64,000 bases of DNA from Streptomyces sp. TP-A0874 (GCF_001748085.1 NZ_BBZK01000009.1:62001-126000); one strand, 5' to 3'. Counted from the stretch's first letter, positions 1-9,019 are shown. Program-made: numbers and translations. Notes: generated by a model not told the origin, from the sequence alone.

Positions 1-792
1 TCCGCAGACTTCCTGGAAGACATCGGCGGGACCGCCCGGAACGCTCTCCCAGGACAGGACGTGGCAACCGCCCGTGATGGTGAAGGAGGGGACTATCGAC
101 AGCTCCCCGACCCCGGGCACCAGGTTCCACCGGACCGTCTCCGGGCATCCGCGTCCGGTCCGCGGCCGCAGTCCGTGCACGTAGCTGACGGCGCGGACCC
201 GCCGGGGCGCCTCCTGCGGTGAGCGGGCGGCGTCCCGGTCGAAGAGCGAGACCAGCTCACCGCGTGCCGCGGCCACCAGGACCAGGTCGTAGCGGCCGGC
301 GAAGTAGTCGAGGTCGGAGATGGCGGCCCGGTGGATGACGAGTTGGCCGCCGCGCCGGGCGAAGACCTCCATCCAGCCGGCCCGCTTCACCCGCTGGTCC
401 ACGGACTGGGCGTAGTTGGTCAACCGCCCCGTCCACTCCACCGCCCGGGCTGCGGAGCCATGGCTCCCGGCGGTGGGAACCGAGTCTTCCGCCACCATGG
501 ACACCGTCAGCCCGGTCAACCGCGGCGTCTGGCTCTCCCAGAAGTTCAGGCCCAGGTCCCGCTCGTGCTGCAGGGCGCTGTGGAACATGCAGGAGACGGA
601 GCGGACCCGGCCGGACCGCACCTCGTCGGGGGTCCGTTCGGACATCAGGGTGACCTGGTAGCCGTGGGTCAGGAGCCCGAGGGCGAGTTGCAGACCGGCC
701 TGGTCCGCTCCCACGACGAGTATCTTCCGCCGGGCGGCGGCACCACGCCCGCGAGCGGGCGCCCCCTCCCCGAGCGGCCGGAGAGCGCGCAC
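1..792 (-). CDS. FAD-dependent monooxygenase (styrene/indole monooxygenase-like), 3' end cut by window edge
   Basis: The first 264 codons of a flavoprotein are present; the C-terminus lies beyond the left edge. Residues 22-33 read RKILVVGADQAG, a Rossmann FAD-binding loop, followed by LALGLLTHGYQVTLMSERT, typical of the StyA group of two-component flavin monooxygenases. Later segments (ARGELVSLFDRD, SYVHGLRP) fit that group. The GTG start is 2 nt past the cvnD stop, so the gene is co-transcribed as the last visible member of the conservon. Conservons often end in an oxidative enzyme such as a cytochrome P450; here a flavin monooxygenase occupies that place. The substrate is unknown. The family call is by recognition of the N-terminal half only. 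Confidence 0.75.
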   Translation of the reverse strand, partial: MRALRPLGEGAPARGRGAAARRKILVVGADQAGLQLALGLLTHGYQVTLMSERTPDEVRSGRVRSVSCMFHSALQHERDLGLNFWESQTPRLTGLTVSMVAEDSVPTAGSHGSAARAVEWTGRLTNYAQSVDQRVKRAGWMEVFARRGGQLVIHRAAISDLDYFAGRYDLVLVAAARGELVSLFDRDAARSPQEAPRRVRAVSYVHGLRPRTGRGCPETVRWNLVPGVGELSIVPSFTITGGCHVLSWESVPGGPADVFQEVCG

Positions 793-794
793 CC

Positions 795-1436
795 TCAGCG
801 CGGGGCGACCGCGAGCGCGTGCTGCACCAGCGTGAGCAGCGAGTCCACCACGGTGTTCCGGCGCCGGGCGTCCATGATCTGGATCGGGACCCCCTGGTGC
901 ACCGAGAGCGCCTCGCGCACGTCCTCCTCGGTGTAGAGGTCCGTCCCCTCGAAGTGGTTGACCGCCACGACGTACGGCAGTCCGCAGCTCTCGAAGTAGT
1001 CCAGGGCGGGGAAGCAGTCCGCCAGCCGCCTGGTGTCGGCCATCACCACCGCGCCGATCGCCCCGCGGATCAGGTCGTCCCACATGAACCAGAAGCGTTG
1101 CTGGCCGGGGGTGCCGAAGAGGTAGAGCACCAGGTCGGCGTCGAGGGTGATCCGCCCGAAGTCCATGGCGACCGTGGTCGTGGTCTTGTCCGGCGTGGCC
1201 CGGATGTCGTCGACGCCCGCACTGGCCTGGGTCATCACCGCCTCGGTGGTGAGCGGGGTGATCTCCGAGACCGAGCCGACGAAGGTGGTCTTGCCGACGC
1301 CGAAGCCGCCGGCCACCACTATCTTGGTCGAGATCGGCGCCCGGCTGCGATCCGCCTGCCAGTTCCCGGCGGCTTCCGCCCCCGTGACGGTCCCTCCGGC
1401 CGCTCCGGCCAAGGCTTCAGAGCCTGCGAAGTCCAC
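795..1436 (-). CDS. cvnD: CvnD-type small GTPase of the conservon
   Basis: A 213-residue ATP/GTP-binding protein of the MglA/Ras-like conservon family. The P-loop GGFGVGKTT is at residues 43-51; the G3 region reads LFGTPGQQRFWF, which replaces the usual DxxG; the DTRRLADCFPALDYFE stretch is typical of CvnD. In S. coelicolor, Cvn proteins form a membrane-associated complex resembling a eukaryotic G-protein-coupled receptor system, with CvnD as the GTPase. The GTG start lies inside the end of cvnC (20-bp overlap), so translation is coupled. Length and motifs are normal, and the gene is intact although its neighbour cvnC is frameshifted. Confidence 0.93.
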   Translation of the reverse strand: MDFAGSEALAGAAGGTVTGAEAAGNWQADRSRAPISTKIVVAGGFGVGKTTFVGSVSEITPLTTEAVMTQASAGVDDIRATPDKTTTTVAMDFGRITLDADLVLYLFGTPGQQRFWFMWDDLIRGAIGAVVMADTRRLADCFPALDYFESCGLPYVVAVNHFEGTDLYTEEDVREALSVHQGVPIQIMDARRRNTVVDSLLTLVQHALAVAPR

Positions 1437-1832
1437 TGAGCACCCTTTCGAGCAAAGCGCGTTCGGGCCGGCCGTCGCCGTGCCCGGTTCCGTACACGCG
1501 GATCAATCCCCGGTCAGCCAGATCACCGAGCAGCACCCGGACCACTCCAAGCGGCATGCCCAGCAGTGCGGCGACCTCCGCGACCGAGCGCACCCGGCGG
1601 CACAGCTCGACATCGCCCGGCTCTCGGGCATGGTGTGCTCTGCGCCGGAAGCGAGATCGCCCCACTGCTCATGCCCATCGACGGCGGCGACGAACGTCTC
1701 AACTTGGAGTACGTCGTCGTAGCGGGTGCGGCCGCCGGTGAGGGAGTAGGGGCGCACCCGGGCCGGCCCTCGCCGGGGCAGCGGCCGGCTGCCGGCGCCC
1801 GCCCTCGCGGGCAGGGTGGCCGGTGGGGTCAC
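1417..1832 (-). pseudogene. cvnC: CvnC, DUF742 protein of the conservon, frameshifted
   Basis: A DUF742 protein that needs two frames to read. From the GTG at 1832 (GTGA overlap with the cvnB stop) the frame gives the conserved VRPYSLTGGRTR segment and continues to about residue 72 (TMPESR). The conserved second half, DVELCRRVRSVAEVAALLG through LLERVLSGLRRL, is in another frame that ends at 1417. The span is 416 nt, one short of 139 codons. Adding one base to the GGG run at 1616-1618 would give an uninterrupted 138-residue protein of normal DUF742 length. DUF742 proteins carry a winged-helix-like domain and partner the GTPase. This is either a sequencing indel or a real -1 mutation; the conservation of both halves favours the former. 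Confidence 0.85.
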
Positions 1833-2335
1833 CGGCCGCTCTCCACGGAACGCCGCAGTTCACTGCGGACCTCCGGGGTCAGCACATGGCCGGCGCGGCC
1901 GACGAACATCGTCATCTGGTAGGCGACCAGGCTCATGTCGGCGTCGGCGGCGGCGTGGACGCCGAGCAGGGAGCCGTCACTGATCGCCATGACGAACAAC
2001 GTGCCCTGCTCCATGGCGACCATCGTCTGCTTGACGGTGCCGAAGGACATCAACTCGGCGGCGCTGCCGGTGAGTGCGGCGAGGCCGGAGACGATGGAGG
2101 CCAGGTCCGCGCTGGAGCCCCTGGGGCCCGTTCCGCCTCCCGCCTCCGCCTCGGCCGTGCGGCCGGGGTCCGAGGAGAGCAGCAGCAGTCCGTCGGAGGA
2201 GACGACGGCGACCGAGTGGACGGCCGGCGTCTCCTCGACCAGGCGGGTCAGCAGCCACCTCAGGCTCTGGACCTCGCTCGAACCGGTACCGTCCCCGGTC
2301 TGCCGGTCCGCGGTGGGCTCAGTGTGCGCGTTCAA
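1829..2335 (-). CDS. cvnB: CvnB-type roadblock/LC7 protein of the conservon
   Basis: A 168-residue roadblock/LC7 domain protein. The domain core runs from about residue 24 (VQSLRWLLTRLVEETPAV) through the SSDGLLLLSS strand to the C-terminal LVAYQMTMFVGRAG helix. Roadblock proteins act as scaffolds or GTPase-activating partners of MglA-like GTPases, here CvnD. The start is a TTG overlapping the cvnA stop by 4 bp (TTGA), and the stop overlaps the cvnC start (GTGA), so the operon is tightly coupled. The first ~20 residues are polar and probably disordered. Confidence 0.93.
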   Translation of the reverse strand: MNAHTEPTADRQTGDGTGSSEVQSLRWLLTRLVEETPAVHSVAVVSSDGLLLLSSDPGRTAEAEAGGGTGPRGSSADLASIVSGLAALTGSAAELMSFGTVKQTMVAMEQGTLFVMAISDGSLLGVHAAADADMSLVAYQMTMFVGRAGHVLTPEVRSELRRSVESGR

Positions 2336-5301
2336 CCACGTGCCTCCTCGACTGTGCCCCCGTCCTCGTGATCGCCGGTCCGCTCTCCGGAGCGCTCGGC
2401 GATCTCCGTCCGTACCTGGCGGCGCCCTTCCCGGGTACCGCGCTGGAAGCCGCCGAGCTGCCGGCGGAGCGCTTCGGCGTCCACCGGATCGGTCCGCTCC
2501 CGCTGGGTCGGCAGAGCCGCGGTGTCGCCGCCCGTGGACCCACCCTTGGGGGTGCGCACCGGCAGCCCGCTCTCGGTGACCTCACCGGTGCCGGCCACGG
2601 TCGGGTTGGCGGGCTCGCTTGCGTCCGGTGCGGAACCGGGCCTCTCCGGCGGTGTCGGCTCCGGACCGGCCCCATCCTGCGGGGCGGGTGCCGGGTCCTC
2701 CTGGGCCGTCCGGAACACGGGCTCGCCCGGCGTCGGGCGGTCCCCGCCGTCCTGGGCGTGGCCGTGCTCGTGGGAGCCGATCCGGTAGGGGTCACCGGGG
2801 CGCTCCCCGGTGTCCGCGTCCGGCTCGCGGTCCCCCACCGGGGCGGTGGGCACGTCGTGGCCGGCTGCGGCCAGCGCGGCTTCGGCCGCGGCGACCAGCG
2901 GGTCGGTCTCGGAGTTGCGCGCCAGTCCGCAACCCTCCGGCTCCGGCCCCCAACCGGGCCGGAGCTCGGGCTCGGAGACGGGCTGCGGCTGGGAACCGGG
3001 CCGGGACACCGGCTCCGGCCACAGCTCGGCGAAGCTCTCCGGCTCGCCCGGCCGCACCACGGCGCCGTCGGAGAAGGACTCCGCGGCGCCGCTGGCCGGC
3101 CCTGCCGCTGCCGGGGAGCCCGGCAGCTCCTCCGACCCCGGCCCCGGGTACGGCTGCCGAGGCATCGGCAGCTCCGCGCCCGGCAGGGGGTCGGCAGCGC
3201 CGTCTCCGACCACGTCCTCCGCCGCGGCACCGGCCACCAGGATCGACCGGGGCAGGGTGACGGTGGCGGTGACTCCGCCCCGCTTGCCCTCCAGCAGCTC
3301 CACCCCGATGCCGTACTGGGCGGCCAGCCGGCCCACCACGTACAGGCCCAGCCCCACCCCGCCGTCGCCGCCGGGGGAGGGAGCGCGCTCGGCGTCCTCC
3401 TGCGGATCGGCCAGCCACTCGTTCACCTCGTCGCGGTGCTGGGCCGTCATCCCCATGCCGGCGTCCTGCACCGACAGCCGGAGCTGCCCGTTGTCGAGCA
3501 GTCGCCCGGAGAGCCGGACCTTGGACTCGGCCGGGGAGAAGTCGGTCGCGTTCTCCAGGAGTTCGGCGATCAGATGGCTGAGGGGACCGGCCGCGTAGCC
3601 GACCACCAGCGGCCCGGAGTCCGCGGCGCCGGCCCCCTGGCCGCCCAGCGCCTGGATCTCCACCCGCTCGTAGTCGTCCACCTCGCTGATCGAGGCCCGG
3701 ACCACGTCGAGCAACGGGAGCGGCTCGTGCTGGGGCTCGGCGGCCGCGGGGTCGGCGAGCGCGAGCAGCGTCTCGCTGTGCCGCCGGATCCGGGTGGCCA
3801 GGTGGTCCAGCGCGTAAAGCGTGGCCAGCCGCTCCGGGTCCTGCTCGGCGTTCTCCAGCCGCTCCAGCACCCCGAGCTGTCGTTCGATCAGCGGCAGCAC
3901 ACGCAGGGAGAGGCCGACGAAGCCGACTCGGTCCTGTTCGCGGCCGGCGGCCAACCCCTCGGCCCGCGCCCTCTCCGCCAGCAGCTCCTGGCGGATCTCC
4001 GCCAGCCGCCCGCGCTCGGCGGTCAGCTCCGTGCGGTCCGTGTCGAGCCCGTCGGCCCGCTCGTGCAGCGCCACAGCCTTTGCGTGCAGTTCGTTGACGG
4101 CGCGCACGGTCTGCGCGAACTCGTCGTTCCGTCCGGTGAACCTGACCGGCTCCTCGGCCACCGGGTCGGCGGCCACCCTTCGGGCCCCCAGCCGCAGCGC
4201 GGCCAGCGGACGGGTCATGGACCGGGCGGCGGAGGTGCTGATCCCGATGGCGATCAGCAGGCAGGCCAAGGCCAGGCCGATCCGCAGTTCCAGCGCGGTG
4301 ACATCGTCGTCGCGGAGTTGGGCGAGCTGCTTGCCCTCCGCGGTGCCGAGCGACGACTCCACCGCCCGCATGCGGTCGATACGGGCGGTCAGGCTCTTGG
4401 CGACCCGCTCCCGGTTCATGGAGGCGTCGGACGCGGAGAGCCGCGGCTGGTCGGTCAACCGCCGCAGGTAGCCCTCTGCGGCGGAGACCTCACCGCCGTT
4501 GACGGTGCTCGCGTAGGACTCCCGGACGGCCGTCGGAGCGATGTCCCCGAAGTCCGCGATGGCCGCCTGCTCCCGCAGGTAGGTCTGCTGGGCGGCGGCG
4601 ACCAGTGGTGACGCCCCGCCCTCCGTGCCGTCCCCGGATGGCGTCCCGGAGCGGCCGACCGCCGACTCGGAGAGCGCGCCCAGGAGCAGCCCGCGGCTCG
4701 CGGAGGCCTGCTCCACGGCGCGGCCCAGCCTGTTGAGCGCCTCGGTGGGGCCCTCCGGCGCACGGGCGGGAAGCTTACGTGCCAGGTCGGCTGAGACGCC
4801 GTGCAACGCCTGGACGACCTCGGTGTACGCCAGGTGCACCCGCAGGGCCGAATCCTCGCTGTCGAGCGCCTGCTGACGGGCCTTCGGCACACCGTCGAGC
4901 AGCTTTCGCAGTCCTGCGGGTGCGTCGTCGCGGAACTCCGCCAGTTGCCTGTCGACCCGCGCCCGGCTCGCCTTGCCCGGCTCCCCGGCGGTGGGCCGGC
5001 CGGCGGCGACGTGCTGGGTCATGGCGTCCCGCTCGTCGGCGAGGGAATGGGCGAGCACCACCGCTCGGCTGTTCATCTCGGCGAGTGTGACGAGCTCCTG
5101 GGAGTCGCTCAGCTCCCCGGCGGTGTCGACGATGCCCGGAGCGCTCGCCGCGGCGACCGCCACCGACACCAGGGCGACCGCGACGACCAACCGGTTACGG
5201 ACCCGGACGGGACGCTGCGGTGACGTGTCGACCGCTCCCGCGCCCCCTCTCGACTCGCCTCCATCGCCCCGAAGCCGCTTCTTTCGCACCGGTGCTCGCA
5301 T
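2332..5301 (-). CDS. cvnA: CvnA-type sensor histidine kinase (NIT domain, HATPase)
   Basis: A 989-residue membrane sensor kinase that heads the conservon. Residues ~37-55 form the first membrane helix; the extracytoplasmic region to ~335 has the helical content of a nitrate/nitrite-sensing (NIT) domain; a second helix is at ~337-356, followed by a HAMP-like and coiled-coil segment. The ATPase module has an N-box ELLENATDFS near 579 and a G-box GVGLGLYVVGRL near 645. No clear H-box with a phospho-accepting His is obvious, as in other CvnA proteins. The last ~300 residues are a Pro/Glu/Gly-rich low-complexity tail. The ATG is preceded by GGGAGAAGA. The promoter should lie in the 5302-5711 gap shared with the divergent phosphatase gene. 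Confidence 0.92.
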   Translation of the reverse strand: MRAPVRKKRLRGDGGESRGGAGAVDTSPQRPVRVRNRLVVAVALVSVAVAAASAPGIVDTAGELSDSQELVTLAEMNSRAVVLAHSLADERDAMTQHVAAGRPTAGEPGKASRARVDRQLAEFRDDAPAGLRKLLDGVPKARQQALDSEDSALRVHLAYTEVVQALHGVSADLARKLPARAPEGPTEALNRLGRAVEQASASRGLLLGALSESAVGRSGTPSGDGTEGGASPLVAAAQQTYLREQAAIADFGDIAPTAVRESYASTVNGGEVSAAEGYLRRLTDQPRLSASDASMNRERVAKSLTARIDRMRAVESSLGTAEGKQLAQLRDDDVTALELRIGLALACLLIAIGISTSAARSMTRPLAALRLGARRVAADPVAEEPVRFTGRNDEFAQTVRAVNELHAKAVALHERADGLDTDRTELTAERGRLAEIRQELLAERARAEGLAAGREQDRVGFVGLSLRVLPLIERQLGVLERLENAEQDPERLATLYALDHLATRIRRHSETLLALADPAAAEPQHEPLPLLDVVRASISEVDDYERVEIQALGGQGAGAADSGPLVVGYAAGPLSHLIAELLENATDFSPAESKVRLSGRLLDNGQLRLSVQDAGMGMTAQHRDEVNEWLADPQEDAERAPSPGGDGGVGLGLYVVGRLAAQYGIGVELLEGKRGGVTATVTLPRSILVAGAAAEDVVGDGAADPLPGAELPMPRQPYPGPGSEELPGSPAAAGPASGAAESFSDGAVVRPGEPESFAELWPEPVSRPGSQPQPVSEPELRPGWGPEPEGCGLARNSETDPLVAAAEAALAAAGHDVPTAPVGDREPDADTGERPGDPYRIGSHEHGHAQDGGDRPTPGEPVFRTAQEDPAPAPQDGAGPEPTPPERPGSAPDASEPANPTVAGTGEVTESGLPVRTPKGGSTGGDTAALPTQRERTDPVDAEALRRQLGGFQRGTREGRRQVRTEIAERSGERTGDHEDGGTVEEARG

Positions 5302-5711
5302 TCTTCTCCCGTCGCCCGGGCAGGGATGACGACAGCTCGCTCGTGTTCACTTCGGTCGTGGTCACTCGTGCCGTCCAGGCGCCGGACGCCGACGGCGAGT
5401 GTGCACACCCGCCTCATGACACAGCACGGGAGCCGACCATTCCAGTGCCGGCGGAGAACCGAACCACCATTCCCCACCGGGCCACTCGAACGAGTGAACC
5501 GTATCCCGGAGTTGGCTAACAACTCCTTGTGCACCACATAGGAGGACCTTCCGCGCCATGGGGTGGAAGATGGCCCCGAGGCCTGCGAAGATGCCTGCTT
5601 CCCGCCAGGGCGGTCGGCCCGATACCGGAAAAGTCCGGCGATTCGAGCAGCCGCCACCCGGCCCTCATGGCCAACCCCGGCGGGTCGGCCTGCTCGGGCA
5701 GACTGATCGTC
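5302..5711. promoter_or_regulatory. Divergent promoter region between cvnA and the PP2C-like gene
   Basis: 410 bp without a convincing gene. Two adjacent small dyads stand out: CACTCG-AA-CGAGTG near 5483-5496, and GGAGTTG-GCTAA-CAACTCC at 5508-5526. They may be operators or a transcript hairpin for either divergent gene. A Shine-Dalgarno-like AGGAGGA at 5540-5546 precedes an ATG at 5558, but the frame behind it has no recognisable content. Confidence 0.4.
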
Positions 5712-6557
5712 ATGCGCGTCGAACTCACCACGGAGCCGGGAGACCCCGCACAGCCCAACGAGGACTACGTGTCCGTGGCCCTGCCCGCCTCCGGCCGCGG
5801 GGGAGTTCTCGTGCTCCTGGACGGCGTGACACCGCCGGCGGGCGACGACGGGTGCCGGCACGGGGTGCCCTGGTTCACCACCGCCCTCGGGGGCGCCATG
5901 CTCGAATCGTCCGCTTCGCGGCGGCACCGGACACTGGCCGACTCCCTGACCGAGGCCATCGACCGCACCGCCGCCGCACACCGTACGACCTGTGACCTTT
6001 CTCACCCGAGAACTCCGCAGGCGACCGCCGTCGCGGCCCGCTGGGACGAGGAACGGCTGGAGTACCTGGTGCTCTCCGACTCCGCCCTGCTCCTCCAGCG
6101 GCCGGACGGGGCGGTCACCGCGGTGCTGGACGACCGGCTCGACCGGCTCCCCGCCGAGGTGCGGGCGGCCGGCGAGGCCGCGCGGGCGTTGCCGCGCGGC
6201 TCGGAGGCCCGAGCCGCGGCCACCGCGGAGTACACCCAGGCCGTCGAGGCGCTGCGGAACGCCGAGGGAGGTTTCTTCACCGCCGCCGCCGACCCTTCGG
6301 TCGCCGAGCGAGCGGTCACCGGCTGGGTACGGCGGGACCGGGTGCGGGCAGCGGCCGCGCTCACCGACGGCGCGAGCCGCTATGTGGAGGTCTTCGGCGC
6401 CGGTGACTGGGCGGACTGCTTCGCGCTGCTGCTCCGGGAGGGGCCGGCCGGTCTGGTCGGGCGGGTGCGCACGGCGGAGCGGGCGGACGCCGACCGCACG
6501 GACTTCCCGCGCGGCAAGGCGCAGGACGACGCCAGCGCCGCGCTGATCGAGTTCTAG
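5712..6557 (+). CDS. PP2C-like serine/threonine phosphatase
   Basis: A 281-residue protein with PP2C metal-binding landmarks: PNEDYVSV near the N-terminus, the LDGVTPP motif, ALTDGASRYV in the middle of the second half and KAQDDASAALI at the end. These Asp residues normally hold two Mn/Mg ions for hydrolysis of phosphoserine/threonine. The catalytic core is compact and has no sensor domain. The ATG at 5712 gives the family-typical MRVELTTEPGDP start but has no strong ribosome site; an in-frame ATG at 5667 is an alternative. It is divergent from the conservon and single in its unit. Its substrate is unknown. Confidence 0.82.
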   Translation: MRVELTTEPGDPAQPNEDYVSVALPASGRGGVLVLLDGVTPPAGDDGCRHGVPWFTTALGGAMLESSASRRHRTLADSLTEAIDRTAAAHRTTCDLSHPRTPQATAVAARWDEERLEYLVLSDSALLLQRPDGAVTAVLDDRLDRLPAEVRAAGEAARALPRGSEARAAATAEYTQAVEALRNAEGGFFTAAADPSVAERAVTGWVRRDRVRAAAALTDGASRYVEVFGAGDWADCFALLLREGPAGLVGRVRTAERADADRTDFPRGKAQDDASAALIEF

Positions 6558-6967
6558 ACAGAGCGCAGCGCCGTGATCCCTGGCGGGCGCACGGCGTCAA
6601 CTGTGGCGCTCTCAGTACCCGAGGCCGTGCGCTGGTCCACCGCGGATGACGGGACGGCGCATGGTCGGGGTTCACCCGCCGGGAAGCGGTCCATACCACT
6701 GCGCGGGCCCTCACGGGTTCGGACCCCTCGGCGACGGCAAGCGGCGTTTCGCCCCTCGTCAGAGCCCCGCGAGTTTTCCTTCAAAGTGAAATTTTCTTTC
6801 AGCGAGCGCCGTCGTCGCAGTTGGCCGCCCTATTACTCAGGAGTAGACCTCCGGCGGGAGCGCCATACTCTTCCCACCTCGCCTCAACGCGCGTAGCGTT
6901 TTTCTGGCATGGGCACACCAAGCGTCAACCCATGCTCAACGTCCCCCCACCGCCATCGGAGGCAGGC
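6558..6967. promoter_or_regulatory. Upstream region of the GH25 muramidase gene
   Basis: 410 bp without a gene. A weak 7-bp hairpin (6569-6575 with 6590-6596) could end the PP2C transcript. A strikingly AT-rich patch at 6774-6802 (CAAAGTGAAATTTTCTTTCA) and a dyad TACTC-AG-GAGTA at 6834-6845 probably mark the promoter or operator of the muramidase gene. I see no known riboswitch fold. Confidence 0.4.
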
Positions 6968-7810
6968 ATGCCCGTGCAAAGATCCGGCTCCTCGTTCCGC
7001 CGCACGTTCGTCACCGCGGCCGGCGCCGCCGTCGCGATGTTCTCCCTTCTCCTGACCATGCCGGGCGCGGCCTCGGCGGCCGACAAGGCGGCCCCCGCCC
7101 CCGAGCGCAACGCCTCGATGGGCTCGACGATCGTCGAACACGAGGGCGGCCTCGCCGGCGGCACCCCGGCGCCCTCGCTCGCGGCCACCATCGAAGGGGT
7201 GGACGTCAGCGGTCACCAGGGCAACGTCAACTGGCAGACGCTGTGGAACAGCGGTGTCAAGTGGGCCTACGTCAAGGCCACCGAGGGCACGTACTACAAG
7301 AACGAGTACTTCACCCAGCAGTACAACGGCTCCTACAACATCGGGATGATCCGCGGCTCGTACCACTTCGCGAACCCGAGTGACTCCAGCGGTGCCGCGC
7401 AGGCCAACTACTTCGTCGACAACGGCGGCGGCTGGTCCAAGGACGGCAAGACCCTGCCGGGCGTGCTCGACATCGAGTACAACCCCTACGGCGCGACCTG
7501 CTACGGGCTGAGCCAGGCCGGGATGGTCAACTGGATCAAGGACTTCACCAGCACCTACAAGTCCCGCACCGGGCGCGACGCGGTCATCTACACCACCACC
7601 GACTGGTGGACCCAGTGCACCGGCAACAACGGCAGCTTCGGCAACACCAACCCGCTGTGGATCGCCCGCTACGCCTCCGCACCGGGCACCCTGCCGAACG
7701 GCTGGGGCTTCTACACCTTCTGGCAGTACACCTCCACCGGGCCGACCGTGGGCGACCACAACAAGTTCAACGGTGCGATGGACCGTCTGCAGGCCCTCGC
7801 CAACGGCTGA
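6968..7810 (+). CDS. Secreted GH25 muramidase (lysozyme)
   Basis: A 280-residue secreted peptidoglycan hydrolase of glycoside hydrolase family 25, which cuts the beta-1,4 bond between MurNAc and GlcNAc. The signal peptide has an arginine-containing n-region (SGSSFRRTF), a hydrophobic core ending GAASAADK, and probable cleavage after ASA. The mature enzyme starts at GVDVSGHQGNVNW, with the family DxSxxQ motif; the catalytic DIE is in LPGVLDIEYNPYG; WTQCTGN and FWQYTSTG complete the barrel. The ATG at 6968 is chosen because GGAGG at 6958-6962 precedes it and the signal peptide then starts cleanly. A terminator follows at 7876-7914. No separate wall-binding domain is present. Confidence 0.93.
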   Translation: MPVQRSGSSFRRTFVTAAGAAVAMFSLLLTMPGAASAADKAAPAPERNASMGSTIVEHEGGLAGGTPAPSLAATIEGVDVSGHQGNVNWQTLWNSGVKWAYVKATEGTYYKNEYFTQQYNGSYNIGMIRGSYHFANPSDSSGAAQANYFVDNGGGWSKDGKTLPGVLDIEYNPYGATCYGLSQAGMVNWIKDFTSTYKSRTGRDAVIYTTTDWWTQCTGNNGSFGNTNPLWIARYASAPGTLPNGWGFYTFWQYTSTGPTVGDHNKFNGAMDRLQALANG

Positions 7811-7875
7811 TCCGGCAGAACGGGGCGCGACAGCCTGAGCGCCGACCGACCATCGGCGCCGACCGGCACCCTCCT

Positions 7876-7914
7876 CGGCCCCTCCACAGCGCCCCCGGCG
7901 CCGTGGAGGGGCCG
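7876..7914 (+). terminator. Terminator after the GH25 muramidase
   Basis: A perfect 12-bp stem (7876-7887 CGGCCCCTCCAC with 7903-7914) around a 15-nt loop, 65 bp past the stop codon. There is no T-tract, as is usual in Streptomyces. Confidence 0.75.
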
Positions 7915-8130
7915 AACCGCTGCCCGCCGAGGGCGACCAGGAGCCGGCCCGCCGGCTCTTACCGGACCGGTCCCCTCCCCGGCGGGCAGCGGCGCGCGGA
8001 GCAGGACCCCGTTCGCCCACCCTGTCGGCGGCGCTTTCCGTTTGAGACCGGGCGGCGGCCTGTGTACGGTCCGGTCCTCAAGGCCTCGGGCAACCGAGCG
8101 CCGCCGCAGCGTAGAAGGACCCGCCACCCC

Positions 8131-8850
8131 ATGCTTCGCCCAGCCGACGACATCCCCGTGACCCTCGACCGCCGGGAGGGGCCGCACGGCGAGGTGGTGC
8201 TGCGGCAGCGTGGTGCCGGGCGCTTCGAGATCATCGCCAACGGGTGCTTCCTGATGGACACCTCGGACGGCCGCTCCGAGCGGCTGCTCGTGGCCGCGGC
8301 GCTCACCGCCCTGCCCGACGACCGCCCCTCCCCCACCCTGCTGATCGGCGGTCTGGGGGTCGGCTTCTCCCTGGCGCACGCCGCCGCCGAGCCCCGCTGG
8401 AGCCGGATCACGGTCATCGAGCGGGAGCCGGCGGTCATCGACTGGCACCGGACGGGCCCGCTGGGGGAGATCACCGGAGCGGCCCGCACCGACCCGCGGG
8501 TCGAACTCCGCCAGGCCGACCTCGTACACCACCTGCTGGACGGCGCGGAGGGGCGCCCCCGCTCCTCCGGCGCACCGGCCGAGCGGTACGACGCGATCTG
8601 CCTGGACATCGACAACGGTCCGGACTGGACGGTCACCGAGGAGAACGACAGCCTCTACGGGCCGGCGGGCCTGGCCGCCTGCCGTGACCGACTCGCCCCC
8701 GGCGGGGTGCTGGCGGTGTGGTCGGCCCGGCCCTCGCCCGCTTTCGAGGAGGCGCTGCGAAGCGCCGGATTCGAGCAGGTGCGGACCGAGGAGATCCCGG
8801 TCGCCCGAGGCGTCCCGGACGCGGTTCATCTCGCTCGCGGCCCTGCGTAG
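8131..8850 (+). CDS. Spermidine synthase-like methyltransferase-fold protein
   Basis: A 239-residue protein with the polyamine-synthase fold. The nucleotide-binding loop LLIGGLGVGFSL is near residue 70, followed by ITVIEREPAVIDWH (acidic ribose-binding residue) and ICLDIDNGPDWTV (active-site Asp region). It is shorter than true spermidine synthases and lacks the N-terminal beta-hairpin domain, so the substrate may not be putrescine. The ATG at 8131 follows GAAGGA at 8113-8118. It stands alone, 300 bp before a two-component pair. Confidence 0.78.
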   Translation: MLRPADDIPVTLDRREGPHGEVVLRQRGAGRFEIIANGCFLMDTSDGRSERLLVAAALTALPDDRPSPTLLIGGLGVGFSLAHAAAEPRWSRITVIEREPAVIDWHRTGPLGEITGAARTDPRVELRQADLVHHLLDGAEGRPRSSGAPAERYDAICLDIDNGPDWTVTEENDSLYGPAGLAACRDRLAPGGVLAVWSARPSPAFEEALRSAGFEQVRTEEIPVARGVPDAVHLARGPA

Positions 8851-8964
8851 CCGAGACGGCCGCCGGGATCGTACGCTGCTTCCCGGCAGAGCCGGGCAGA
8901 CTGGTGCCGCAACCGGAGAGGTGCGCCCGCTGAGAAGCGGTTCCGGTGCGTGTGATCGCAAGCC

Positions 8965-9019
8965 GGCCGGAGACCCTCGTAGCGGAGCTACCAGGATTTC
9001 CGGTCGCCGCGGCGAGCGC
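8965..9019. repeat. Copy B of a dispersed 55-bp palindromic element
   Basis: A 55-bp sequence that matches 44 of 55 positions, without gaps, to 25616-25670. It folds into a hairpin (8967-8977 with 8993-9003, one mismatch and one G-T pair) around CGTAGCGGAGCTA. Both copies are intergenic. Substitutions often fall in paired positions of the stem. The rest of the 8851-9150 gap holds no other feature I can support. Confidence 0.65.

Noticed and set aside
2074..4611. Long plus-strand open frame opposite cvnA
   Set aside because: Antisense shadow created by codon-position GC bias; cvnA has clear kinase motifs.
5558..5995. Plus-strand frame with a Shine-Dalgarno-like AGGAGGA upstream
   Set aside because: Its translation is Arg/Pro/Gly-rich and overlaps the PP2C gene in another frame; no conserved content.
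6715..6727. GGGTTCGGACCCC, reminiscent of a tRNA T-arm
   Set aside because: The loop does not fit TTCRANY and no acceptor, D or anticodon arms can be built around it.
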